From the NCBI RefSeq assembly GCF_025860405.1, contig NZ_CP063788.1, forward strand, positions 62,001 through 126,000: a DNA stretch of 64,000 bases. The letters are read 5' to 3'. Of this stretch, positions 38,379-48,125 are shown piece by piece. Made by a program: the position numbers and the translations under genes. The stretch is from Tolypothrix sp. PCC 7712. Lineage in GTDB: Bacteria > Cyanobacteriota > Cyanobacteriia > Cyanobacteriales > Nostocaceae. A model generated the notes under the pieces. That model searched no databases, was not told where the DNA came from, and worked only from the letters and a program-made list of their open reading frames with translations. Position 1 is the stretch's first letter. Each line of letters starts with the position of its first letter.

Positions 38379-39767
38379 CCCTGTTTTGTCACTCTGGCAG
38401 TAGTATAATAAGGTAAAAATGCTAGAACCAAGACACAGAGCATGGTACAGCCCCGTCCAGCCGCACCAACAGTCAAATTTGTGGACGAATATTGCCAGTG
38501 GTATAAAAGTCTGTTTCCAGATGTTAGGAGTTTCGAGGCTTTTAAATATCTCCATGTAGGCTGCATTTCTGATCTAAAACGTAAAACATTGCCAGAAATA
38601 GCAAAAATCGTAGGATTAGATAACCAGCAAGGGTTGCATCATTTTCTAACTACATCACCTTGGGATATAGAAAAGTTAAGAACCTTAAGGTTAGAGTTAA
38701 TTTTACAAGTGCTAAAAGGTAGACCAATCATTTTAATTATTGATGAGACAGGGGATAAAAAGAAAGGGAGCAAGACAGATTATGTGAAACGGCAGTATAT
38801 AGGAAATTTGGGAAAAACAGATAATGGAATTGTGGCAGTGACAGTATATGGTGTTTTCTGTGGGATGACATTTCCATTACTGTTTGAAGTGTATAAACCC
38901 AGGGAAAGATTACAGGCAGGAGATAAGTACCGCACTAAACCAGAAATAGCAGCAATACTGATAAAAAAGCTACAATCAATGGGTTTTAAATTCAACTTAG
39001 TACTTGCAGATAGCTTATATGGAGAGAGTGGTAAGAATTTCATATCTGTATTAGATGAACTAAACTTGAACTATATAGTAGCGATTCGGTCAAATCATTA
39101 TGTAGAAATACTTCCACGACAACATATTCAATATTTAAAGTGGCAGAAGTTTCAAAGGGTATTCTCTGACTTGAGTCGGGAAAATCGATTTATTAGAGAA
39201 ATTATTCCGGGAAAACGTGGAGAACTTAGATATTGGCAAATTACTACAGATCCAGAAAATTTGCCTGATAACACTACTTGGTATGTGATGAGTAAATATC
39301 CAGACATTACGCCAAGAGAAGTTGGAAATTTTTACGGTTTAAGAACTTGGGTCGAGTACGGGTTAAAACAAAGTAAGAATGAATTAGGTTGGTCAGATTT
39401 TCGCCTGACTCACTACCCAGATATTGAGCGATGGTGGGAAATTATTTGCAGTGCTTATTTAATGGTTAGTCTGCATTCGGAGCAACTGTTTCAGTCTCCA
39501 TCACAACGAGAGTCAAAATTTGTTTCACATCCTTGGTGGGATAATGGAAATGGCTGGAAGAACATTCTTAACAATCTTCGTTTGATTATTCAACCTTTTA
39601 CTTTATTTAATCTGATATATCCCTGGTTAACGGTTTTTCCTATTCCTCAATTAGCTTTGGGTTTTTTTAAACTTCAATCTATTATTTATAGCCTCACCAG
39701 TTCAATTTTTATATCCCTGATTCACCCTGATTTCTACTTTTCCTCTGCCTAGAGTGACAAAAGAGGG
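38379..39767 (+). mobile_element. IS701-family element, copy 1
   Basis: A 1389-bp element with ends CCCTGTTTTGTCACTCT and, inverted, CCCTCTTTTGTCACTCT, bordered on both sides by ATAA. I found no difference from copy 2 in the parts I compared. Confidence 0.85.
38442..39752 (+). CDS. IS701-family transposase
   Basis: A 436-residue DDE transposase of the IS701 group (IS4-like superfamily): first Asp in IIDETGDKKKG, second in LADSLYGES, and the family's downstream YGLRTWVEYGLKQSKNELGW block containing the Glu. It appears intact. It has the same length and residue string as the product at 50332-51642, so this is a recent duplication. The start ATG is shared with the two other copies. Confidence 0.92.
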   Translation: MVQPRPAAPTVKFVDEYCQWYKSLFPDVRSFEAFKYLHVGCISDLKRKTLPEIAKIVGLDNQQGLHHFLTTSPWDIEKLRTLRLELILQVLKGRPIILIIDETGDKKKGSKTDYVKRQYIGNLGKTDNGIVAVTVYGVFCGMTFPLLFEVYKPRERLQAGDKYRTKPEIAAILIKKLQSMGFKFNLVLADSLYGESGKNFISVLDELNLNYIVAIRSNHYVEILPRQHIQYLKWQKFQRVFSDLSRENRFIREIIPGKRGELRYWQITTDPENLPDNTTWYVMSKYPDITPREVGNFYGLRTWVEYGLKQSKNELGWSDFRLTHYPDIERWWEIICSAYLMVSLHSEQLFQSPSQRESKFVSHPWWDNGNGWKNILNNLRLIIQPFTLFNLIYPWLTVFPIPQLALGFFKLQSIIYSLTSSIFISLIHPDFYFSSA

Positions 39768-39779
39768 ATAAGCTAATTT

Positions 39780-39805
39780 TACCAACTTTGGAGCATAAGT
39801 TGGTA
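39780..39805. terminator. Hairpin between IS701 copy 1 and devB
   Basis: TACCAACTT / AAGTTGGTA forms a 9-bp perfect stem with an 8-base loop. It lies between converging genes. The remaining 200 bases to 40006 show no gene. Confidence 0.4.
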
Positions 39806-40006
39806 AGCACATAGAAATAAAAAACAGTCCAGTATTTTACGGTGAATCGTCACTTCAATGTTATTTAACTTACTTTTGATACTGAGAACTTAAGCGACTT
39901 GGAGAGCGATCGCTACCTTTTTTCTCATTTTAGTATTTCTGTACTATATTTAGATGCGTTCGCCCTGGTATTGGCTCGACACCTCTCTGGGCAGTTACGA
40001 TGAGCT

Positions 40007-41206
40007 TTATGGAGATTGCTCTATTTCAATAGTTACTCTAACCAGTAGATTGGTTAAGGTTCTGACTACTTTACTATCTTCTAGATTAAGCAAAATTTTA
40101 ATTTCAACTACTCTCGTATCATTGTCACTACCGGGTTGGGGATCAAGAATATTATTTTTACCTATCTTTAAACCAATTTGCTCTACTTTTCCTCCAAGTT
40201 GTTCAGTTAAACCAGCATATTCACTAACAATTAAAGCTTTTTGACCGATTTTCACTTGGTTAATATCTCCTTCATATATTTCTGCTACAACATACATATT
40301 TTTTGTTTGACCCATTTCTATTAAACCTTTTGTACCAATTATCTCTCCAGGAAAGGTATGAATTTTTAAAACTTGCCCCTCTATTGGTGATTTCACTAAA
40401 CCTAATTCTAAATCAGTTTCAGCCTTAACAATTGCTGCTTTTGCATTTCTTAACTCCGCTTCGGCTATAGCTATATTTACTGGAGGTACTTCCTTAATTT
40501 GTTCAAGTTTAAACTTAGCTTGTTGAATTTCGTAATCACCTGTTTTAAGCATTTGTGCTAAGGTTGCCTTAGCTCTTTCTACTTGTTCACGAAAAATTTT
40601 AACCCTTAAATTTTTATTATCAAATTCAGAGGTAGTAATAACTCCTTCTTGATAAAGTTTTTCATACCGTTTATATTCGGAAATAGCAAGTTCCAGTTGG
40701 GCTTCTAATTCTGTAATATTTGTTTTTTGAGTTTTAATATTACCCTGTAAATTAGCTTTTAATCTTTCAATTGTGGCAATTTGAGCATTAATTTCGCTAA
40801 TTTGAGAACCAGCTTTTATTTTATCTAAATTAGCTTGATAGATAGCCATTTGAGTTTGTGCTTGTAATAAAACAGCTTTTAAACGATTATAGTTTTCTAG
40901 AATAGCAATAATTTGTCCCGACTCTATCCAATCTCCTTCTTTAACTAAGATTTTTTTTACTTGTATTCCTTGAATTGCAGAAGTTGGTGAAACTGTAATT
41001 ACTCCTCCTTGAGGTTCAATTTTTCCTAACCCACTAATATGAAATATTTTTTGTTTATAATTCGATTCTAAACCAACACTAGGTTTTTTCTCGACCGATA
41101 TTAATACTTTTTTAAAAATTAAAATAATACTAATACCTAAAATAGATAAAAATGCGACAAGTATGAAGAGCCACTTCTTATGTTGTATCCGCTTCATTGA
41201 TTTCAT
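40007..41206 (-). CDS. DevB-type membrane fusion protein (HlyD family)
   Basis: A 399-residue periplasmic adaptor with one N-terminal membrane segment (about residues 11-31, FILVAFLSILGISIILIF), a lipoyl-like half (GLGKIEPQGG...VKEGDWIESGQ), a long coiled-coil hairpin (about 120-250) and a second lipoyl/beta-barrel part (VKSPIEGQVLKIHTFPGE). It matches the DevB branch of ABC-exporter adaptors in heterocystous cyanobacteria, which join a DevCA inner-membrane pump to TolC and export lipids. Normally devB directly precedes devC and devA. Here devC and devA lie 7 kb away on the other strand, so the operon has been rearranged. Confidence 0.88.
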   Translation of the reverse strand: MKSMKRIQHKKWLFILVAFLSILGISIILIFKKVLISVEKKPSVGLESNYKQKIFHISGLGKIEPQGGVITVSPTSAIQGIQVKKILVKEGDWIESGQIIAILENYNRLKAVLLQAQTQMAIYQANLDKIKAGSQISEINAQIATIERLKANLQGNIKTQKTNITELEAQLELAISEYKRYEKLYQEGVITTSEFDNKNLRVKIFREQVERAKATLAQMLKTGDYEIQQAKFKLEQIKEVPPVNIAIAEAELRNAKAAIVKAETDLELGLVKSPIEGQVLKIHTFPGEIIGTKGLIEMGQTKNMYVVAEIYEGDINQVKIGQKALIVSEYAGLTEQLGGKVEQIGLKIGKNNILDPQPGSDNDTRVVEIKILLNLEDSKVVRTLTNLLVRVTIEIEQSP

Positions 41207-41270
41207 AAACTGATAATATTCTCTTTAAAACCAGATTCAGCAGGTAAAAGCGGAAAGGAATAATAAAGTC

Positions 41271-41932
41271 CAGTACTCTCAGTCCTAGCAGAAAAAGAGA
41301 CTGATGGTCATGCCGCTTGGGCAATTCCCTTGTCTGGAGAAAGGGTGTCGCTTCATCAAAGTGGTGTTGACGTTGCAAGTGAGCAAATTCAATCTATTAT
41401 GTGCGATTCATCACTGCCTTGGCATGAGAAATTGTGCGTACTAGTAGCAGATAGCGTCTATAGCCAACGTTCATTTCTGTTTGAGCAGTCCAAACACAAA
41501 AATTTGGTGGTGATAGCCAGAGTCCGTAGTAATCGTATTTTCTATCAGTCTCCACCTATAACTGAGTCAAATAAAAAACGTGGTTGCCCCAAAAAATACG
41601 GTGAGCGGTTTGATTTGGCTGATACTGAAACTTGGCATCAGCCAGACGAAACAACACAAATTCAACAGACAACTCGTAAAGGTCGTCTTTTAAACGTAAC
41701 CATACTTGCAAGGCATGAAATGTTGATGAGGGGAACCAAGAAGCAAAAAATGTACCGTCATCCCTTCACGCTTATCAGCGGCAACAAACGCTTGAATTTA
41801 AACAGCAGTACGCAAAACGATCTGGTGTTGAAGGGACTATTTCTCAAGCCACAAGAGTGTTTGGATTGCGTCGATGCCGTTATCGAGGCTTTGAAAAAAC
41901 TAGACTACAGCTGCTGCTATGAATCTGGTTAG
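41271..41932 (+). pseudogene. Transposase remnant A (DDE, interior and C-terminal part)
   Basis: The frame encodes AAWAIPLSGERVSLHQSG, then a catalytic-type segment LVADSVYSQRSFLF and VVIARVRSNRIFYQ, and ends at 41932. This is the middle of a DDE transposase of the type with a VADSxY strand. An in-frame stop precedes it, and the N-terminus and ends are missing. It starts 65 bases from the devB start, so it may have replaced that gene's original upstream region. Confidence 0.6.
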
Positions 41933-42007
41933 GGTTTGGCAGTGGTGGACAGAAGCTAATAACTTTGGTAAGAGTCTTTCTCGCTTCGCCGCTTTAGCCG
42001 CATAAAT

Positions 42008-42361
42008 TTGACCTTACAGAATTCGCCAACAAAGTCAGATGCAGTAACGCTACAACAGAGGACTTACGAACATAGTGGCACATCCATAGCAGGAAATAAA
42101 CCGATTACCATTGGTCAAGGATATAGGACAATTGCCTGGATACCAGAAAAATCAGGTAGTTGGGCATTACCTTTGAGACATGAACGGATCACAAGTAGCG
42201 AAAGTCCAATTGGGAAAGCGGTTTGGCAACTTAAACAGGTGTGTAAGCATTTACCCATTAGACCGATTTCAGTTTGGGACAGTGAGTATGGTTGTGCCCC
42301 TTTTTTGTTAAAAACTGCCAGCATTCCAGCAGATATACTGGTACGATTTTCCATAGCTTAG
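42008..42361 (+). pseudogene. Transposase remnant B (same family, N-terminal/middle part)
   Basis: A 117-residue frame with GQGYRTIAWIPEKSGSWALPL, VWDSEYGCAPFLL and ADILVRF. It aligns by motif with remnant A (ALPL/AIPL, DSEYG/DSVYS, VRF/VRS), so the two are diverged members of one transposase family lying head to tail, both broken. It ends 112 bases before the fusion-enzyme start codon. Confidence 0.6.
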
Positions 42362-42473
42362 TCTAAACTCCAGATATATTTTATTCTTCGGAAATTTCTA
42401 GGTTGTCATATTGACATGCCGTAATCGAATAAATTGCCCTAAGAGAAAATTCTTTGTTAGTAAAAAAACTAAA

Positions 42474-45400
42474 ATGAGTTATAAATTCAAATATATTTTT
42501 ATAGGTGGGTTACATAATAGTGGTGCTAGTTTTTTAGAAAAATTACTAACTCAGCATCCTCAAATATCAGCCTTGTATCAAGATAATTATGGTCAAACTC
42601 ACAAAAATAAAAAGTACTGGCAAGATATCAAAGTTGGTATTGATATAACTGAAACTGAAGGTCAGCTTGTTCAAAATGTTTATTTACCTGATGAATTTTT
42701 TGGTGGTGTTGGCTTCTGGGCTTTTAATCCCCATGCTCATTTAACAGCCTCTTCGTCTCTTGTCACAGAAGAGAATCGCTTACAACTTTTGAAACAATGG
42801 GGTCAATATTGGAGTGGTTCAAAACCAATTAAACTAGAAAGGTCTGCATCAAACATACTCAGAAGCAGATTTATAAACGCAATGCTTCCCCAAAGTTATC
42901 AAATTTTTATATTAAGACATCCTATTGCTAATGCCTATGCCACTGATAAAATATTAGACGATACAGAAATTGAAATTGAAAATTTAATTCGTCATTGGAT
43001 TTATGCTCATCAAGTTTGGCAAAATGATTGTCAATATATTTCCAATTATAAAATTATTTATTGGGAAGAATTACTGCAAAATCCTCAAATCATTTTAAAT
43101 GAAATTTGTCAAGACTTAGAGTTAGATTCTCATTCTATAGATTTTCAATACTATAATTTACCAATTAATAAGCAAGAATGGGAAAATTGGGAATTAGAAA
43201 ATGAAGAAATTAAAAAAGCTATTTTAAAATGGGAAAATTTAATTCGGCGTTTTAATTATTCTTTGTATTCAAAAGAACCTTTAAATTTAAAATCTCACTC
43301 AGTCAAAGTAACCCTAGCACATAATAATGAATCTTTAAACCTCATTCCAAGTTTTATTAAAAAGCAAAATTATATCTGTTCACAGTTAAACAAAGGAAAA
43401 ATTCCTAAAAACTTATTATTTATATCCTTTGGTACTAGAGGAGATATTCAACCTTGTATTGCTTTAGGACTAGGTTTTCAGAAATCAGGATACAATGTGT
43501 GGATTTGTTCTACAGAAGAACACCGAACTTTAGTAGAATCCAATCACCTTAGTTTTGTTAGTCTAGGCGTAGACCATACTTCAATTGTATGGGAAATGAA
43601 CCAGGTTGAAGAACCAGAATTATCTGGTGATAGTATTTATAAGTTCTATCAAGATATTGAAAAAATAATTAATACACTAATAAATTGCTGTCAAATTAAT
43701 TCCATTGACTGTTTAATGATTGGGATTGGTTTTTTACTGTATAATTTTGTTTCTGATTATTTAAAAATACCATATATTCAATTAAAATGGTGGCCGTTTT
43801 CTATCAAACAAAATACTCAATGTAGTCCTTTTGAAGGATATATAAAATATTATGCCAATGTTTGTTATGTACATAGTAATTGGAAATGCTATCAAATAAT
43901 ACAAGAGGTTTATAATAAATTATCCATTCCTCTTAAAGCTACTGATAACCTTAGTTTTAATCAACAAAAACAAACTCTTGTTTTGAATGGTTATACACCC
44001 CTGTTTCCTACTCAAGAGTTACCTGGTTTAAAATCGCATACAACAGGCTTCTGGCTATTGAAGCCTTCAAAGAGTTTATTTATTCCTGAAGAATTAGAGA
44101 ACTATCTCAATGCAGGTTCACCCCCAATTTGTTTAAATTTTGGCAGCATGGATGTTTATAGCCAAAAAACATGGATAGAACCACTATTAAATGCAATTAG
44201 AGCTACTGGAAGGCGATGTATTTCTATTGGAAAATATGTCCCAAAAACAGTGAAAGAGCGGACATATTGGGTTGATTATGTTCCCCATACACTCTTATTT
44301 TCTAAGTGTTGTTATGTTATTCATCATGGAGGGTCAGGAACTACTGCCCAATGTTTACTTTCTGGTGTTCCTTCAGTAGTTATTCCAGTAATTTTATGGG
44401 CTGACCAAGGTATGTGGGGTAAATGGATAGACCAAGAAAAAGCAGGTATTTATTTGGGTAGCTTAAAAAACTATTCTGCAAATGAGCTAAATCAAAAATT
44501 TACTAATATTTTGAATGAAATTGAATCACCAATCTATCGACAAAATGCAGAACGATTAGGGATGCAGTTAGAAAAAGAAGATGGTGTTAACCAAGCAATT
44601 AACATATTTGAGAATTATTTTAAAGATTTATCATCGATTCAATATTTAAGTATTGAAATGATGAAAAAAATTGAAAATTTACAGTGTTCTCACAGAAGAA
44701 AACTAGAATTATCTATTTTTGTTTTATTATACGAATCTGAAACCTTACCAAAACAAACTCTTCAGAATCGTCAACAGATGGTCAATGAGATTTTAGAAAC
44801 TACTAAAAAATATTGTATTTATCAAGAAGAATGGCCAGCTAAGAACAAAAAATTAGATGTACAAAAACACGACTTACCCCATATCAGTTCAAAAGCAGAA
44901 TTTTGGTCTTTTTATATTCATTTGGTTTCTCAAAAAAATAATAAAAAATTTGTAATTACAACTACTTTATTTCAGATTTTAGTAAGGAATATTCAGCTAC
45001 ATCATATTCATTGTTCTTTTTTAGATGTTCCAAATCAGCAATACCACACTTTTTCTAAAGGAGATTCTCAAGGTTTAAAAGTAATTGCTGAATATCTACA
45101 ACCACGCTATAAGAGTGACTATATGCAACGGGCTTTACAGGAAATATTGAAAAAAGGAGAATATCCATTACCAGATCAAAAATGTAAGTCTATACCTCAA
45201 ATAAACCAGGAATTAATGGATTATTCTATAGATGAAATCAATATATATAAAGATGAATTAAATAACTATCATGTTGATGGTAAATTTGAAAATTATAGTT
45301 TTAATTTGCAACTTCAGCCTATAAAAGAACCTATTTTTAATGGCAAATATGGAGTTATTCATAATCTGCAAATGTTTTATTATTCCCTTCCGCGTTTGCA

Positions 45401-47003
45401 AGCAACAGGAACAGTACAAATAGGTCAGGAAGTTTATTCTGTAGAAGGTTTAGGTTGGTATGATCGTAAATTTGGTGGTGTTCAAGAAAATTCAAGATTT
45501 AAAGAACATAAATACCAGTGGGTTTGGATTGCTATTCAGTTAGAAAATAATGCCGAAATTGTTTATAATCCTAATTTAATTGATTTTCAAAATAGTCAAG
45601 ACAACTCAGAACTAAATATACTTTTTGTTTCTCCTGAAGGAGAAACAAAATATTATCAAGGTAATTTAAGAACTACAGAATTTTGGACAAGTTCACAGAC
45701 TTTTATTGAATATGGTATTTCTTGGGTCTTATCTATTGAATCACTTAAGATCAAACTATACTTAAAAGCAGAAATACCTAATCAAGAAATTATTTCTATT
45801 ATTGCTCAACCTGCTTATTGGAAAGGAAGTGTTCAAATAGAAGGCACTTATGAAAACCACCATATCAAAGGAATCGGTTTTGTTGAACAAGTCGGCTTCG
45901 GGTGTCAATATTCTAATTATAAAAACTATTTGCGAGCAGTTAGTAAAAAAGCATTAAATGCCGTAGATAGATGTTATCCTCTTAATCCAAGTTTTGAAGA
46001 TATCCGTCGCTTAATTGCTGATGAAGGTTTTGAATTATTTCTAGAAGGAGTATCCCAAAAAAGTTTTATCGAGAACTTGATTCAACCTGTTCGGACAATG
46101 ACAGATCGTGGTGGAAAAGCTTGGCGCTCTTTAGGTTTGCTTTTGTGTATTGCCGCAGTGGGGGGTGATCCTCACAAATTTGAAGATTTTCTAGCCTTTC
46201 CCGAACTCATTCATACGGGTAGCCTTATTGTGGATGATGTAGAAGATAACTCCTCAATGCGTCGTGGAGGAGAAACCTGCCACTCGATCTATGGTATTCC
46301 TACAGCTATTAATGCAGGTACAGCAGCTTATTTTGCTCCAGAAACTTTACTTAAACGATCATCTATTTCTGACAAAACTCTCTTAGAAATTTATCAACTT
46401 TATTTTTTGTTTTTAAGAGGTGGTCATGTGGGACAAGGTTTAGATATTCAAGGTTTACAAGCTCTTGTAACCGAATGTTTAGCTACAGGATATTTTCAAA
46501 AAGTTTGGCATTCTATGTTAGCTATTCATCGCCTTAAAAGTGGACTTCCTGCCAGTATTGCTGCTCGTATAGGTGTTTTACTTGGCGAAGGAACCTCTAA
46601 ACAAAAAGAGATTTTAGGAGAATATTTTTTAGCGATCGGAGTTGCTTTTCAAATTATGGATGATGTAATTAATTTACGGGGGTTTTGCTCAGGTTTAAAA
46701 ACTAAAGGAGAGGATTTAATTGAGGGAAAAATTACTGCTCCTGTAATACAAGGATTTTTAACTCTTAATCCCCAAAAAATACTAAAATTATGGCAAGGGC
46801 TTGAAAAGGGAGCATCTGCTGAGGATTTACCCATGTTAATTGAGTTATTAGAGGAATGTGGAGCTATGGATAATTGTATTAATTATGCTAAGAATTTAGT
46901 GGAAAATGCCTGGCTAAAAGTCGATCAAATTATTCCTGAAAGTTATGCTAAATTGCAATTAAGGATGTTTGGCTGGTTTGTAGTCGAAATAAGAGATTAT
47001 TAA
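42474..47003 (+). CDS. Sulfotransferase - UGT glycosyltransferase - AttH/CrtC-like - polyprenyl synthase fusion
   Basis: One uninterrupted frame of about 1509 residues from the ATG at 42474 (open from a TTG at 42411). Residues of about 1-290: sulfotransferase-like, with a PAPS-type P-loop (FIGGLHNSGASF) and a later RHP motif. About 313-725: a GT1/sterol-glucosyltransferase-like enzyme starting FISFGTRGDIQP, with donor-site HHGGSGTTAQ near 617. About 805-1145: a two-lobed AttH/CrtC lipocalin-like domain (EFWSFYIHL; GLGWYDRKFGG). About 1152-1509: a trans-prenyl synthase with DDVED at 1254 and DDVIN at 1396, and HSIYG/RRGGE motifs that strongly resemble eukaryotic-type GGPP synthases. Predicted role: making and decorating an isoprenoid. 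The order of reactions and the product are unknown. Confidence 0.85.
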   Translation: MSYKFKYIFIGGLHNSGASFLEKLLTQHPQISALYQDNYGQTHKNKKYWQDIKVGIDITETEGQLVQNVYLPDEFFGGVGFWAFNPHAHLTASSSLVTEENRLQLLKQWGQYWSGSKPIKLERSASNILRSRFINAMLPQSYQIFILRHPIANAYATDKILDDTEIEIENLIRHWIYAHQVWQNDCQYISNYKIIYWEELLQNPQIILNEICQDLELDSHSIDFQYYNLPINKQEWENWELENEEIKKAILKWENLIRRFNYSLYSKEPLNLKSHSVKVTLAHNNESLNLIPSFIKKQNYICSQLNKGKIPKNLLFISFGTRGDIQPCIALGLGFQKSGYNVWICSTEEHRTLVESNHLSFVSLGVDHTSIVWEMNQVEEPELSGDSIYKFYQDIEKIINTLINCCQINSIDCLMIGIGFLLYNFVSDYLKIPYIQLKWWPFSIKQNTQCSPFEGYIKYYANVCYVHSNWKCYQIIQEVYNKLSIPLKATDNLSFNQQKQTLVLNGYTPLFPTQELPGLKSHTTGFWLLKPSKSLFIPEELENYLNAGSPPICLNFGSMDVYSQKTWIEPLLNAIRATGRRCISIGKYVPKTVKERTYWVDYVPHTLLFSKCCYVIHHGGSGTTAQCLLSGVPSVVIPVILWADQGMWGKWIDQEKAGIYLGSLKNYSANELNQKFTNILNEIESPIYRQNAERLGMQLEKEDGVNQAINIFENYFKDLSSIQYLSIEMMKKIENLQCSHRRKLELSIFVLLYESETLPKQTLQNRQQMVNEILETTKKYCIYQEEWPAKNKKLDVQKHDLPHISSKAEFWSFYIHLVSQKNNKKFVITTTLFQILVRNIQLHHIHCSFLDVPNQQYHTFSKGDSQGLKVIAEYLQPRYKSDYMQRALQEILKKGEYPLPDQKCKSIPQINQELMDYSIDEINIYKDELNNYHVDGKFENYSFNLQLQPIKEPIFNGKYGVIHNLQMFYYSLPRLQATGTVQIGQEVYSVEGLGWYDRKFGGVQENSRFKEHKYQWVWIAIQLENNAEIVYNPNLIDFQNSQDNSELNILFVSPEGETKYYQGNLRTTEFWTSSQTFIEYGISWVLSIESLKIKLYLKAEIPNQEIISIIAQPAYWKGSVQIEGTYENHHIKGIGFVEQVGFGCQYSNYKNYLRAVSKKALNAVDRCYPLNPSFEDIRRLIADEGFELFLEGVSQKSFIENLIQPVRTMTDRGGKAWRSLGLLLCIAAVGGDPHKFEDFLAFPELIHTGSLIVDDVEDNSSMRRGGETCHSIYGIPTAINAGTAAYFAPETLLKRSSISDKTLLEIYQLYFLFLRGGHVGQGLDIQGLQALVTECLATGYFQKVWHSMLAIHRLKSGLPASIAARIGVLLGEGTSKQKEILGEYFLAIGVAFQIMDDVINLRGFCSGLKTKGEDLIEGKITAPVIQGFLTLNPQKILKLWQGLEKGASAEDLPMLIELLEECGAMDNCINYAKNLVENAWLKVDQIIPESYAKLQLRMFGWFVVEIRDY

Positions 47004-47209
47004 ATTTTTGGCTCTTCATTACCTATTATGCAAAATTATTAGCAGAAGTCATTAAATTATCTTAAAAAATATATTAAAAATTGACTGAAAGCCTTATAAG
47101 TATTGACATATAAACAATATATATTGTTAACTATAAAAACAATTTACCGTATTTTTAGATAAAGTTAAAGTTATGAAGGGCAAAAGAGATATTAAAATTC
47201 TCACAGAAC

Positions 47210-48021
47210 CAGGGTAAGCGCATATAATTTTGTAGCTTAAAATACAGAATATTTGACCAAAAGATGCAGAAAGAATCAAATTTGAGTAAGTAGTACGCTA
47301 AAAAGTAAAGCGTCTATTTTACATCAGGGTCAGTATTATGGCATCGGGTTTCAACTCTTCTAATCATCCTCCTGCTCCCAAGTCAAAGGCTTTAAGTGTA
47401 GCGAATGCCAACGCTTTAACATCGAAGATTTCATCAATGTTTAGTGAAATAGAAGACCCCCGTGCAGAAAGAAATCGTGTGCATTTATTAACTGATATTT
47501 TAATCATCGCCATACTATCAGTAATTGCAGGAGCCAAGGGCTGGGAAGATATGGAAAATTATGGTTTAAGTAAATACGAGTGGTTGTCACAGTTTTTAAA
47601 GTTGCCAGAAGGTATCCCTTGTGCGGATACGTTTCGCCGAGTTTTTGAGCGTATAAATGCATTGGTATTTGAGCAATGTTTTAGGCGTTGGGTTGAATCA
47701 ATAGTTGAGAACACGGGAGCGCAAGTAATCCCAATTGATGGTAAAACCCTCAAAGGCTCCTACGACAGAGCGCTGGGAAAAAAAAACACCTTTACATATG
47801 GTTAGCGCATAGCCATGCTCCACAAAATCTGTCACTGTTGCGTCGAATTGCGCTTAACGCTTTGAATTTGGAGCAATCGTTCCAGCGAAGTAATCGTCAA
47901 AAATCAAATCGATCTGCTATGGATAACAATTATATGTTGACGATTTTAGCTGCCAGTCTTACTCATCATGATCATGCTTTAAAAACCTCTTGTCAATAGG
48001 GTTTGAAATGCGCTTACCCTG
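47210..48021 (+). mobile_element. Internally deleted ISAs1-family element
   Basis: Perfect 14-bp inverted ends (CAGGGTAAGCGCAT at 47210-47223 and its complement at 48008-48021) bound 812 bp, shorter than a full ISAs1 element. A target duplication is not obvious. It lies between the fusion enzyme and devC. The 200 bases before it (47004-47209) show no gene. Confidence 0.8.
47338..48000 (+). pseudogene. ISAs1-family transposase, central part deleted
   Basis: Positions 47338-47805 encode the first 155 residues (FSEIEDPRAERNRVHLL, IPIDGKTLKGSYDR with the first catalytic Asp). In another frame, 47806-48000 encodes the C-terminal tail (SHAPQNLSLLRRIALN, MDNNYMLTILAA). The middle, with the remaining catalytic residues, is missing, so the element cannot move by itself but could be mobilised in trans. 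Confidence 0.85.
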
Positions 48022-48125
48022 CGAAAGAATGCTCTCCTGAAGAAATAAAAGCAGAGATTTTAGCACAAATAAAAGAATTTATTGCTAAAGCTTATAGTCA
48101 AGTTTTCCAAGATTATGAAAAAATC

